From NCBI GenBank assembly GCA_945901845.1, contig CAMDLR010000003.1, positions 81,555 to 145,554 of the forward strand: a DNA stretch of 64,000 nt. The letters are read 5' to 3'. The translations under genes were made by a program, and so were the position numbers. Each line of letters opens with the position of its first letter. Positions within the stretch are counted from its first letter, which is position 1. The DNA is from Sediminibacterium ginsengisoli (lineage in GTDB: Bacteria; Bacteroidota; Bacteroidia; Chitinophagales; Chitinophagaceae). Below are positions 56,379-64,000 of the stretch, piece after piece. The notes beneath the pieces are model-generated. The model worked only from the letters and a program-made list of their open reading frames with translations, was not told where the DNA came from and made no database searches.

Positions 56379-58400
56379 ATGAAAAAATTATTCAGCCTTT
56401 TCTTGTTCGTTGCTTTTGCACTAAGTAGTGTTGCACAAACATCCATGACCAAAGACGCCCGCATGCAGTGGTGGCGTGATGCTAGATTTGGTATGTTTAT
56501 TCACTGGGGAATTTATGCAGTTCCTGCCGGTGAGTATAAAGGCGATAAAAATCATGCCGAGTGGATTATGAATACTGCAAATATTCCAATTCCAGCATAC
56601 GAAAAATATGCAGCTTCTTTTAATCCAACTTCATTTAATGCAGATAGTTGGGTGGCCATGGCTAAAGATGCGGGCATGAAATACATCGTGATCACTTCAA
56701 AGCACCATGATGGATTTTGTTTGTGGGATAGTAAAGTGTCTGATTATGATGTAATGGATAAAACGCCATTTAAGCGTGACATCATGAAAGAATTAAGTGA
56801 TGCTTGTAAAAAGTATGGCGTTGTTTTTTGTATGTATCATTCTATTATGGATTGGCATCATCCACTAGAAAATAAAAATGACATTAACAGGTATAACGAG
56901 GAGTATTTGCGCCCTTGTTTAGAGGAACTTGTTACTAAATACGATCCAGGTGTACTTTGGTTTGATGGTGAGTGGGTAGACGAGTGGACAAAACTAAAAG
57001 GTGATTCTTTATATAATTGGCTGTTAACCCTCAAGCCTAATTTAATTATTAATAACCGTGTAAGCAAGGGTCGTAACGGCATGCAGGGCATGAACAAAGA
57101 TGATGCAGCCGGTGATTTTGGTACGCCAGAGCAGGAAATTTTAACCGAAAAGTCGACCGAAGATTGGGAGAGTTGTATGACCATGAACGATCATTGGGGC
57201 TTTAATAAAAATGATAATAATTTTAAAACGAGCAACCAGCTCATTTGGAATTTAGTAGACATTGCTTCTAAGGGGGGTAATTATTTATTAAATATTGGAC
57301 CAACAGCTGCCGGATTGTTTCCTGATTCAAGCGTACTTCGTTTAAAAGAAATTGGTGAATGGATGCGCATTAATGGAGCAGCTGTTTACGGCGCTAAAAC
57401 CTGGGATAGTTTTGGTGAAGGTGCTAATATCAGGTATGCAACAAGTAAAGAAGGTAAGCTATTTGTATATCTAAATGGATGGCCTAAAGCAAGCGTTACA
57501 CTTAAAAAAATTAAGCCTGCCCCCGGAACTAAAATAATGCTTAGTGGATTAGAGGCACCACTTGAATGGCGTCAAACAGAAGAAGGGTTGGTTATTTTCT
57601 TTCCTGCGGCGCCTCCAAGTAATCCAGGGCGTGCAGGTGTGTATGTTTTAAATTTAGAAGGCACAGCGCAGTCGCTAGCGACTGCGCCACAAATAGGCAA
57701 CCCCGATGAAGCAAAACTAAAATCTAAGGTAGTTTCAGGTGTGTCTGAGCGAGTTGCCATTAGTAGTATAGAAAATGGCGCAACCATACGTTTTACAACG
57801 GATGGCACGGAGCCAAATTTAGGTTCGGCAGTGTATGCTTCTCCTATTTTAGTCACACGTAGTGGGTTATTAAAAGCAATTAGTTATATGCCTGGCAAAA
57901 TGCCAAGTGAAACGTCGGAACTTACCATTGTTAAAGGAAAACATGCGCTAACGCTTGCCCCAAATTATGCCAATCAATACAGTGCCATGGGGCCGGTAAG
58001 TTTAGTGGATGGAATTAAGGGTAACGAAAAAGACTTTCATAAAAACTGGTTGGGGTTTGAGCAAAAAAATATAGAAGCGATTATTGATTTAGGTGCTATT
58101 AAGCCTATTAAAAATATTGCTGGCTCTTTTTTAAAAAGACATAGCGAATGGATTTTTTTACCAAAACAATTTAGTGTGTACACATCGGTGGATGGAAAAA
58201 AATATCAGTTATTAAGTACACAAAAAGTGGCAGCACCAAAAAGCGCAGAAGCTGCTGCTGTTGTAAAAATTAGTGCTGCTAAAAAAGCGCAGGCCCGTTA
58301 CGTAAAAGTAGTTGCAACAAGTACGGGTGTATGCCCTAGCTGGCATGCTGGTAATGGCGGAAAAGCTTGGTTGTTTTGCGATGAAATTACAGTTGAATAA
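56379..58400 (+). CDS. GH29 alpha-L-fucosidase with C-terminal binding domain
   Basis: Exported alpha-L-fucosidase of 673 residues. The ATG at 56379 starts a signal peptide (MKKLFSLF to SVAQ); ATGs at 56334 and 56367 lie upstream in frame. Motifs are RFGMFIHWGIYAVPAGE near residue 37, TSKHHDGFCLWDSK near 106, MYHSIMDWHHP near 152 and the nucleophile Asp in LWFDGEW near 196. After the barrel comes a chitobiase-type sandwich (about 465-535, RFTTDGTEP) and an F5/8-type domain (about 545-673). Fits degradation of fucosylated glycans together with the GH20 and sulfatase genes, though 33 kb away. Confidence 0.92.
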   Translation: MKKLFSLFLFVAFALSSVAQTSMTKDARMQWWRDARFGMFIHWGIYAVPAGEYKGDKNHAEWIMNTANIPIPAYEKYAASFNPTSFNADSWVAMAKDAGMKYIVITSKHHDGFCLWDSKVSDYDVMDKTPFKRDIMKELSDACKKYGVVFCMYHSIMDWHHPLENKNDINRYNEEYLRPCLEELVTKYDPGVLWFDGEWVDEWTKLKGDSLYNWLLTLKPNLIINNRVSKGRNGMQGMNKDDAAGDFGTPEQEILTEKSTEDWESCMTMNDHWGFNKNDNNFKTSNQLIWNLVDIASKGGNYLLNIGPTAAGLFPDSSVLRLKEIGEWMRINGAAVYGAKTWDSFGEGANIRYATSKEGKLFVYLNGWPKASVTLKKIKPAPGTKIMLSGLEAPLEWRQTEEGLVIFFPAAPPSNPGRAGVYVLNLEGTAQSLATAPQIGNPDEAKLKSKVVSGVSERVAISSIENGATIRFTTDGTEPNLGSAVYASPILVTRSGLLKAISYMPGKMPSETSELTIVKGKHALTLAPNYANQYSAMGPVSLVDGIKGNEKDFHKNWLGFEQKNIEAIIDLGAIKPIKNIAGSFLKRHSEWIFLPKQFSVYTSVDGKKYQLLSTQKVAAPKSAEAAAVVKISAAKKAQARYVKVVATSTGVCPSWHAGNGGKAWLFCDEITVE

Positions 58401-58408
58401 TTTTTTTA

Positions 58409-58439
58409 AAGATCTATGTGCCTACGGCACATAGATCTT
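58409..58439. other. Perfect 14 bp inverted repeat at the nuclease stop codon
   Basis: AAGATCTATGTGCC and its exact complement are separated by three bases. The repeat covers the last codons and the stop of the convergent nuclease gene, 8 bases after the fucosidase stop. It could act as a terminator stem for either gene, but only a weak TTTAAA tract follows on the - strand and no T run follows on the + strand. Confidence 0.7.
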
Positions 58440-59837
58440 GGCTTGTAATTTTTTTTGCAAATCCGTGCTAAGTTTAGATAGCAAGTCATACCCGGTTGCT
58501 TTTTCAATGGCATCCACTGTTGTTATATATTTTTTCCAGTCGGTATCTAGTGTGTTTTCATTGGGTGTGTCTATTGCAAGTATTCTTGTGTCTGCGTTCG
58601 TTCTTGCTAAGTCACCATTGCCTTTAGGTAAAATGATCGCAATTTTCCAAACTCTTTTTGGTACGGTTACTTTACCGTTATTGATTGTTTCTGCAAAGCC
58701 AGTAGAGCCTATTCCTCCCTTACCATAGCTACCCATAATGGTATACACTTCGTAGCCTTTATTTACTTCTGCTCTTAATAAAGTTTCAACATCTGCCCAA
58801 GTTCTTTGGTTATTTTGTGGCGCTTGTGGAATCATGTTGGTCATTAAAAAAGTTGAACTATTTGCTTCTACAGAGCTAGTTCTATCCGCCGATGGGCAGT
58901 TATGTCCTCTATCAAATCCTGAACCACTATAGCTATTACTTTGTACTTGGTAATAGCCAGTAGGCAATCCTAAAAAGGCAGCAAAATTATCTTGTCTTGG
59001 CGTGCTACCTAAATAAGTTTCATCCAAATGCCAAGAAACCCAGTTAGGTGTAGCTCTAGAACTACTATAAGAAACGACGTAATATTTTTTATCAATTAAA
59101 TAATTTTCTATGACAGCAGCGCTATTAGTTGCGTTAGATGGATTTCCAAAAAGCATATTGCTATTGTCTCCATCTGTTGGTGGAACATCCGGCCCGCTTC
59201 CCGTAGGAAGGCCTCTGCCTGGAGCAGGGGTGCTGTAATTGGTTGTGTCTGGGGTATTGTCTGCGGGTTCGTTAAAAGTTATACTTGGTTTTCCTGCACC
59301 AATAAAAATAATATCATCAATGTTTACGCGGTTGGTACCAGTTTTTCTTATTTGAAATCTTACCGGTTTATTACCTGTAATTTTTATAGAGTCTGTAATA
59401 AAAGTTGAGCTGTTGGTTGTTAGCGGTGTTCCAATTTGAGCGTAGGTAGCACCTTTGTCTAAAGACATCCAAACGGTAAGTTCAGAGTTGGCATCGCTAC
59501 CAAATTTAGCGTGGCTTATTTTAATCATTGATAAACTATCAATGTCAAAATTCATTTCAATTTTTCCTGTTCTAAGTCTAACAGATTGGGAGTTGTTTTT
59601 GATATCTGTGGCTAGTTTGCCAAGTAGTGCGTCATCAAAAGACCAGATTCCTGTTTTGATGGTTACAGGCCCAATGGCATAGGCGGCTTTGGTTCCCATT
59701 TCAAAGTCTTCTTTGATTACGTATGGAGCGGGCACATTTGCATTAACTGCTCCGGTTGTAATTGGTGTTACGGTGTCGCTTTTCTTGCATCCTAGTAAAG
59801 CTAGGACGAGTAGCATACTTGTAAATAGTTTTTTCAT
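58422..59837 (-). CDS. Exported DNA/RNA non-specific endonuclease lipoprotein
   Basis: Lipoprotein nuclease of 471 residues. The lipobox ALLGC gives Cys17. Residues about 40-180 form a beta-sandwich, likely a lectin-like or choice-of-anchor domain (WSFDDALLGK, VWMSLDKGATYAQIG, NRVNIDDIIFIG). A Pro/Gly/Thr-rich linker (190-230) leads to the NUC1 endonuclease domain (about 235-460) with the catalytic motif FDRGHNCPSADRT near residue 307 and the metal-ligand Asn in TNMIPQAPQNNQRTW near 333. It probably degrades extracellular nucleic acids for phosphate or nucleotides. Confidence 0.92.
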   Translation of the reverse strand: MKKLFTSMLLVLALLGCKKSDTVTPITTGAVNANVPAPYVIKEDFEMGTKAAYAIGPVTIKTGIWSFDDALLGKLATDIKNNSQSVRLRTGKIEMNFDIDSLSMIKISHAKFGSDANSELTVWMSLDKGATYAQIGTPLTTNSSTFITDSIKITGNKPVRFQIRKTGTNRVNIDDIIFIGAGKPSITFNEPADNTPDTTNYSTPAPGRGLPTGSGPDVPPTDGDNSNMLFGNPSNATNSAAVIENYLIDKKYYVVSYSSSRATPNWVSWHLDETYLGSTPRQDNFAAFLGLPTGYYQVQSNSYSGSGFDRGHNCPSADRTSSVEANSSTFLMTNMIPQAPQNNQRTWADVETLLRAEVNKGYEVYTIMGSYGKGGIGSTGFAETINNGKVTVPKRVWKIAIILPKGNGDLARTNADTRILAIDTPNENTLDTDWKKYITTVDAIEKATGYDLLSKLSTDLQKKLQAKIYVP

Positions 59838-60081
59838 TGTATGAGTCCCTTAAGTTCGTAATTAATTTAAGTTGCAATTTTAGTTATATTTATTCTTATT
59901 ATAATGCATATTACATTATGAAATCGTTAATATGTTAACTTGCAATACGTTACAAAGGATATTCTATTTTGTCTGCTGATGTCAGGGGGGGGTATGCAAC
60001 TGCATAATCTGTTTAAGTGGGTACCTATACCAACGCGGCTGGTTTTGTAGAAATGTTATCTTCAAGTATAAATTAAATCGT
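59838..60081. other. Divergent intergenic region, AT-rich with a G8 run
   Basis: This 244-base gap separates the - strand nuclease from the + strand SGNH gene and should contain both promoters. A run of eight G lies at 59985-59992. A TTTTG near 60042 followed after 19 bases by TATAAATT could be a weak Bacteroidota promoter for the SGNH gene. No gene or RNA is visible. Confidence 0.45.
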
Positions 60082-60738
60082 ATGAAAAATACAATCTGTT
60101 TTTTATTGTTATTAGCGTCTATGGCTGTAAAGGCTCAAACAAAGAGTTATAACAACGAATCCATAAGTTGGAATCATTCGTGGATTGTAAAAAGTACGCC
60201 TGCTCAAAATTTACCCAATGTACTTTTAATTGGCGATTCTCATGTTGAGCGTTACTATCCGGTGGTAAATAACCTATTAAAAGACATAGCAGTTGTAAGT
60301 AAAATTACTACTTCATTAAGTATGGGAGATGTAACCTTTATGCCCCAGCTTGAGGGCCTTTTGGCGGGACACAAATTTGATTATATCTTTTTTAATAACG
60401 GCCTTCATGGTGTTTTGTTTACCCCTAGCGAGTATGCTGCAGATATTTCAAAAGTGTATAAGCTGCTCACTAAAAACAATCCATCGGTTAAATTTGTATG
60501 GGCTAATACCACAGCTAGGCGCGTACCTAATAAACTTGACTCGTTTGATGCCTACCACACAGATGTCATTGAGAGAAATAAGTATGTGAGTGATTTTTGT
60601 AACAAAAAAGGCATTCCAGTACTTGACTTTTTTGGATTAACTGTTAATGATAAAAGCCTTTTTACCGGAGATGGTATTCATGTGAATGAGCTTGGGGTTG
60701 CGGCTCAGGCTAAGTTGATAGCGGAAGTAGTAAAATAG
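60082..60738 (+). CDS. Exported SGNH/GDSL hydrolase
   Basis: Protein of 218 residues with a signal peptide (cleavage near residue 19, VKAQ). SGNH block I is VLLIGDSHVERY near residue 50 with the nucleophile Ser, an Asn lies in FFNNGLHGVLF near 112, and block V is DGIHVNELG near 199 with the Asp-His pair. Members are esterases or acetyl-esterases of glycans and lipids. The signal peptide indicates periplasmic action. It has no close operon partner: the TIGR03643 gene follows 49 bases later. Confidence 0.86.
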   Translation: MKNTICFLLLLASMAVKAQTKSYNNESISWNHSWIVKSTPAQNLPNVLLIGDSHVERYYPVVNNLLKDIAVVSKITTSLSMGDVTFMPQLEGLLAGHKFDYIFFNNGLHGVLFTPSEYAADISKVYKLLTKNNPSVKFVWANTTARRVPNKLDSFDAYHTDVIERNKYVSDFCNKKGIPVLDFFGLTVNDKSLFTGDGIHVNELGVAAQAKLIAEVVK

Positions 60739-60787
60739 AAGGTTTGTTTTGTTCAACCAAACTGCAAATTTGTTGTTATAGCCAGTA

Positions 60788-61057
60788 GTGGACCTCATAA
60801 CAATCGATAGAATCATAGAAATGGCTTGGGAAGATCGTACCCCTTTTGAGGCCATTCATTTTCAATTTGGCGTGTCGGAGGCCCAGGTTATCGAACTCAT
60901 GCGCCGTAATCTTAAGCGGAGCAGTTTTAATTTATGGCGAAAGCGCGTTAATAGCGGGGTTAGTCAAAAGCACCTCGTAAAAAGGAGTGCGGCTATTAGT
61001 AGGTTTAAATGCACCAGACAGCGGGCCATTACCCATAATAAAATTAGTAAACGCTAA
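60788..61057 (+). CDS. TIGR03643 family small protein
   Basis: Protein of 89 residues. The core DRIIEMAWEDRTPFEAIHFQFGVSEAQVIELMRRNLKRSSFNLWRKRV is the TIGR03643 pattern, helix-turn-helix-like and basic. The GTG at 60788 gives a family-like N-terminus; an ATG at 60821 would cut the first helix. In many bacteria these genes lie close to DUF2256 and photolyase/cryptochrome genes; here the DUF2256 gene is directly next to it on the opposite strand, with a four-base tail overlap. Function unknown, association with DNA photorepair is from gene neighbourhood knowledge only. Confidence 0.88.
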   Translation: MDLITIDRIIEMAWEDRTPFEAIHFQFGVSEAQVIELMRRNLKRSSFNLWRKRVNSGVSQKHLVKRSAAISRFKCTRQRAITHNKISKR

Positions 61058-61194
61058 TTTCTTTTTTTCTTACAGCCTTCACTGCAATAGAGTACCTCAT
61101 CCCAGCAGCGTTCCCATTTTTTCCGCCACGTAAAGGGTCTTTTGCAGGCTACGCAAATTTTGGTGGGGAGATCGGCTTTTTTAGGTTTTTTCAC
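61054..61194 (-). CDS. DUF2256 small zinc-ribbon-like protein
   Basis: Short gene encoding 46 residues, read directly from the sequence. The product starts KKPKKADLPTKIC, has two CxxC/CxxxC pairs (ICVAC and YCSEGC) and the central PFTWRKKWERCWDEV, the DUF2256 signature. The start codon is GTG, and an in-frame stop two codons upstream excludes a longer form. Its stop overlaps the TIGR03643 stop by a few bases, tail to tail. Probably a metal-binding protein; function is unknown. Confidence 0.88.
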   Translation of the reverse strand: MKKPKKADLPTKICVACKRPFTWRKKWERCWDEVLYCSEGCKKKRN

Positions 61195-61417
61195 TGATTA
61201 CGTTCTGTATTGTTAATTCGTGTAAAGGTAAATATTTAATATTCGTTACAATTAGGCTCGTTGAAAGGAAGTTTAATTAAACTTGGCGATAAGTGGTCTT
61301 CGGCAAATACATAGAAATATGCTTAGACTGGGTGGTGGTATAAGGGTCTGTTGGAGACGGTGGTCGCCTTCCACAAAGCCTTTCAAACAAACACTTCGTG
61401 TTCGTTTGGCTTTTTTA
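61195..61417 (+). ncRNA. Possible small-RNA region ending in a terminator
   Basis: No protein-coding sequence is credible between DUF2256 and tRNA-Glu, yet a strong + strand terminator lies at 61376-61417, 320 bases after the nearest + strand stop codon. A 16-base perfect palindrome (AAGTTTAATTAAACTT) sits at 61269-61284. Either the TIGR03643 transcript has a long 3' tail or an independent small RNA starts here. No known RNA family was recognised. Confidence 0.3.
61376..61417 (+). terminator. Rho-independent terminator (+ strand)
   Basis: A stem of AAAGCC/GGCTTT continues after a four-base bulge into AAACAAACAC/GTGTTCGTTT (one mismatch) with loop TTC, followed by six T at 61412-61417. Confidence 0.75.
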
Positions 61418-61463
61418 ACGCTCCCCAACTTACGAAAGCGAGCTTTCGACGTTGTGTCGCATT

Positions 61464-61493
61464 AAAAAAGCCTATCACTTTGTGATAGGCTTT
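61464..61493 (-). terminator. Terminator of tRNA-Glu
   Basis: A perfect 12 bp stem (core GCCTATCAC / GTGATAGGC, extended by three A-T pairs) with a three-base loop lies directly downstream of the tRNA on the - strand and ends in six T. Confidence 0.92.
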
Positions 61494-61494
61494 G

Positions 61495-61566
61495 TAGAGC
61501 GTACGGGAATCGAACCCGTATTACCAGGATGAAAACCTGAGGTCCTAACCGTTAGACGAACGCTCC
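61495..61566 (-). tRNA. tRNA-Glu (anticodon TTC)
   Basis: Reading the - strand gives a 72-base cloverleaf. The acceptor GGAGCGT pairs with ACGCTCT (one G-T at the end), the D arm contains GTCTAACGGTTAGGAC, the anticodon stem TCAGG/CCTGG encloses TTTTCAT with anticodon TTC, and the T arm is ACGGG-TTCGATT-CCCGT. The discriminator is A and CCA is not encoded. A terminator follows. Confidence 0.96.
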
Positions 61567-61674
61567 AGATCCCAAATGAGTTATTCGGGACGCAAAAATA
61601 AGGGCAGAAGGTTTCTTTCCCAAATATTTCTCAGTTATATTTCAAAAAAAAGGGGCTAATTCTGCTATTCGGTG

Positions 61675-61682
61675 TAAATTTG
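61675..61682 (+). promoter_or_regulatory. Possible -7 box upstream of gap
   Basis: TAAATTTG matches the Bacteroidota -7 consensus TAnnTTTG and lies about 40 bases before the gap start codon. No clear TTTG -33 element was found at the expected distance. Confidence 0.3.
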
Positions 61683-61710
61683 CATCTTCTTTATGTTATT
61701 ATATAAATAA

Positions 61711-62736
<1,026 letters not shown>

Positions 62737-62737
62737 T

Positions 62738-63931
62738 ATGAGCCAATTTTCTAGTCATTCATTTGCTGGTCAAAAAGCATTAATCCGTGTAGATTTTAAT
62801 GTACCACTCGACGCTGATTATAACATTACAGATGACACGCGCATGCGTGCAACTATTCCTACTATTCAAAAGATAATTAAGGACGGTGGATCTGTTATTT
62901 TAATGAGTCATTTGGGTCGTCCAAAAGACGGTCCTACGCCTAAGTATTCGCTGATTCATATTGTGGGGCATTTATCTAAGTTATTAAGCGTAGAGGTTCA
63001 ATTTGCTAACGATTGTATGGGGGAAGAAGCGGTAAATAAAGCGGCTGCATTAGAGCCAGGCCAGGTGTTATTACTAGAAAATTTACGTTTTTATAAAGAA
63101 GAAGAAAAAGGCGACGAGGCTTTTGCACAAAAGCTAAGCAAGCTAGGAGATGTATACGTTAATGATGCATTTGGAACGGCGCACCGTGCGCACGCTTCTA
63201 CAGCAGTAATTGCACAGTTTTTTGCACCAGGCAGTAAAATGTTTGGCCTTGTCATGAACGCCGAAGTAGCCAGTGCCGAAAAAGTTTTACATGGCTCAGA
63301 AAAACCTTTCACTGCTATTATTGGCGGTGCTAAAGTGTCTGATAAAATATTAATTATCGAAAATTTACTAGACCGTGCCACAGATATTATTATTGGTGGC
63401 GGTATGGCATATACCTTTTTTAAAGCACAGGGTGGAACCATTGGTACGTCTATTTGTGAAGACGACCGTATGCCACTAGCGCTAGAAATTTTAGCCAAGG
63501 CAAAAGCAAAGGGTGTAAACATTCACCTCCCTGTCGATAATATTATTACCACCGAATTTTCTAATACCACAGAGCGTAAAAATTGTGAAAGCATGTCTAT
63601 CCCCGACGGATGGATGGGCCTCGACATTGGCGAAGCTACACGTGCCAAATTTGCAGCCGTTATAGAAAGCAGTAGAACCATTTTATGGAACGGTCCCATG
63701 GGCGTTTTTGAAATGGAAAATTACCAAGCGGGAACCAAAGCGGTTGCCGTGGCTGTTGCCGCTGCTACCGTAAAAGGCGCATTTTCATTGGTAGGCGGTG
63801 GAGATAGCGTTGCCGCTGTTAACATCTTTGGCTTTACAGACAAGGTAAGCTATGTATCTACCGGTGGAGGCGCCATGCTTGAGTACTTTGAAGGCAAGGT
63901 TTTACCCGGAATAGCTGCCATAACTGCATAG
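62738..63931 (+). CDS. pgk: Phosphoglycerate kinase
   Basis: Phosphoglycerate kinase of 397 residues, transferring phosphate from 1,3-bisphosphoglycerate to ADP. The N-terminal signature RVDFNVPLD lies near residue 17, [16 protein letters not shown] near 58, [14 protein letters not shown] near 111, [14 protein letters not shown] near 140, and the C-terminal nucleotide site has [10 protein letters not shown] and [14 protein letters not shown]. Complete. The 69 bases that remain after its stop show no feature. Confidence 0.96.
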   Translation: MSQFSSHSFAGQKALIRVDFNVPLDADYNITDDTRMRATIPTIQKIIKDGGSVILMSHLGRPKDGPTPKYSLIHIVGHLSKLLSVEVQFANDCMGEEAVNKAAALEPGQVLLLENLRFYKEEEKGDEAFAQKLSKLGDVYVNDAFGTAHRAHASTAVIAQFFAPGSKMFGLVMNAEVASAEKVLHGSEKPFTAIIGGAKVSDKILIIENLLDRATDIIIGGGMAYTFFKAQGGTIGTSICEDDRMPLALEILAKAKAKGVNIHLPVDNIITTEFSNTTERKNCESMSIPDGWMGLDIGEATRAKFAAVIESSRTILWNGPMGVFEMENYQAGTKAVAVAVAAATVKGAFSLVGGGDSVAAVNIFGFTDKVSYVSTGGGAMLEYFEGKVLPGIAAITA

Positions 63932-64000
63932 CACCCTTAATTTCTGTTAAATTGTGATAAACGGCAAGCCCAAATATTTGGGGTGGCATACTATTTGCTT

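Noticed and set aside
59985..59992. G8 run as a phase-variable switch
   Set aside because: It lies about 90 bases before the nearest start codon, outside any recognised promoter element, and is shorter than the 39960 tract.
61283..61465. Open reading frame of 60 residues before tRNA-Glu
   Set aside because: It starts with TTG, crosses a terminator hairpin and a palindromic stretch, and has an implausible Arg/Trp-rich composition.
61495..61566. tRNA-Glu as an integration site
   Set aside because: No integrase and no duplicated tRNA 3' end were seen nearby.

Overview
The window looks like a chromosomal segment of a Bacteroidota bacterium, most likely a member of the Chitinophagia. The evidence is a GC content of roughly 40 percent, very few Shine-Dalgarno sequences, many Bacteroidota-restricted families (DUF1573, DUF5723-like, an E1 alpha-beta fusion, a SecA of about 1100 residues, periplasmic Gfo/Idh and DUF1080 proteins) and Bacteroidota-type -7 boxes. 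I saw no insertion sequence, prophage, CRISPR array or rRNA.

Positions 1-23108 form an accessory carbohydrate locus, almost entirely on the + strand. It contains a truncated sulfatase, two alpha/beta-hydrolase esterases, two paralogous hexuronate-type MFS transporters, a Tat-exported Gfo/Idh oxidoreductase next to a tandem DUF1080 protein, an NTF2-like protein, a GH105-DUF4350 protein, and the cytoplasmic uronate route (reductase UxaB-like, isomerase UxaC, mannonate dehydratase UxuA, KDG kinase KdgK, KDPG aldolase Eda). A beta-helix protein (- strand), a PhyH-type dioxygenase, a GH20 hexosaminidase and a lactonase-like amidohydrolase follow. Together these would strip and cleave an acidic glycan outside the cytoplasm and route glucuronate or galacturonate to pyruvate and glyceraldehyde-3-phosphate. 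No altronate dehydratase and no second uronate reductase are present. The most striking object is the GH105 domain at 8089-9732: compared with the family as I remember it, four separate in-frame stretches are missing, all of them catalytic or substrate-binding loops.

Positions 23105-32591 hold mostly - strand household and envelope genes (OmpA/VWA lipoprotein, DUF5723-like protein, aminotransferase, DUF1573 protein, YebC, amino acid permease) and a + strand fused 2-oxoacid dehydrogenase E1. Positions 32737-38391 (+) hold a dicarboxylate symporter, DedA, an MFS protein, a GT9 glycosyltransferase and an unusual YHYH protein with an internal lipobox. Positions 38442-44436 (-) hold mdh, a thioredoxin-like protein, mlaF-like ATPase, lysA, scpB, a lone atpG and a membrane protein.

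Positions 44580-58400 are mostly + strand: secA, deoC, a SPOR protein, an M20 peptidase, malic enzyme, an mlaE-like permease, DUF4442, a beta-CASP nuclease, a DCC protein (-), alkB and a GH29 fucosidase. The end of the window holds an exported DNA/RNA nuclease (-), an SGNH hydrolase, a TIGR03643 gene overlapping tail-to-tail with a short DUF2256 gene, a possible small-RNA region, tRNA-Glu, and the gap-pgk glycolytic pair.
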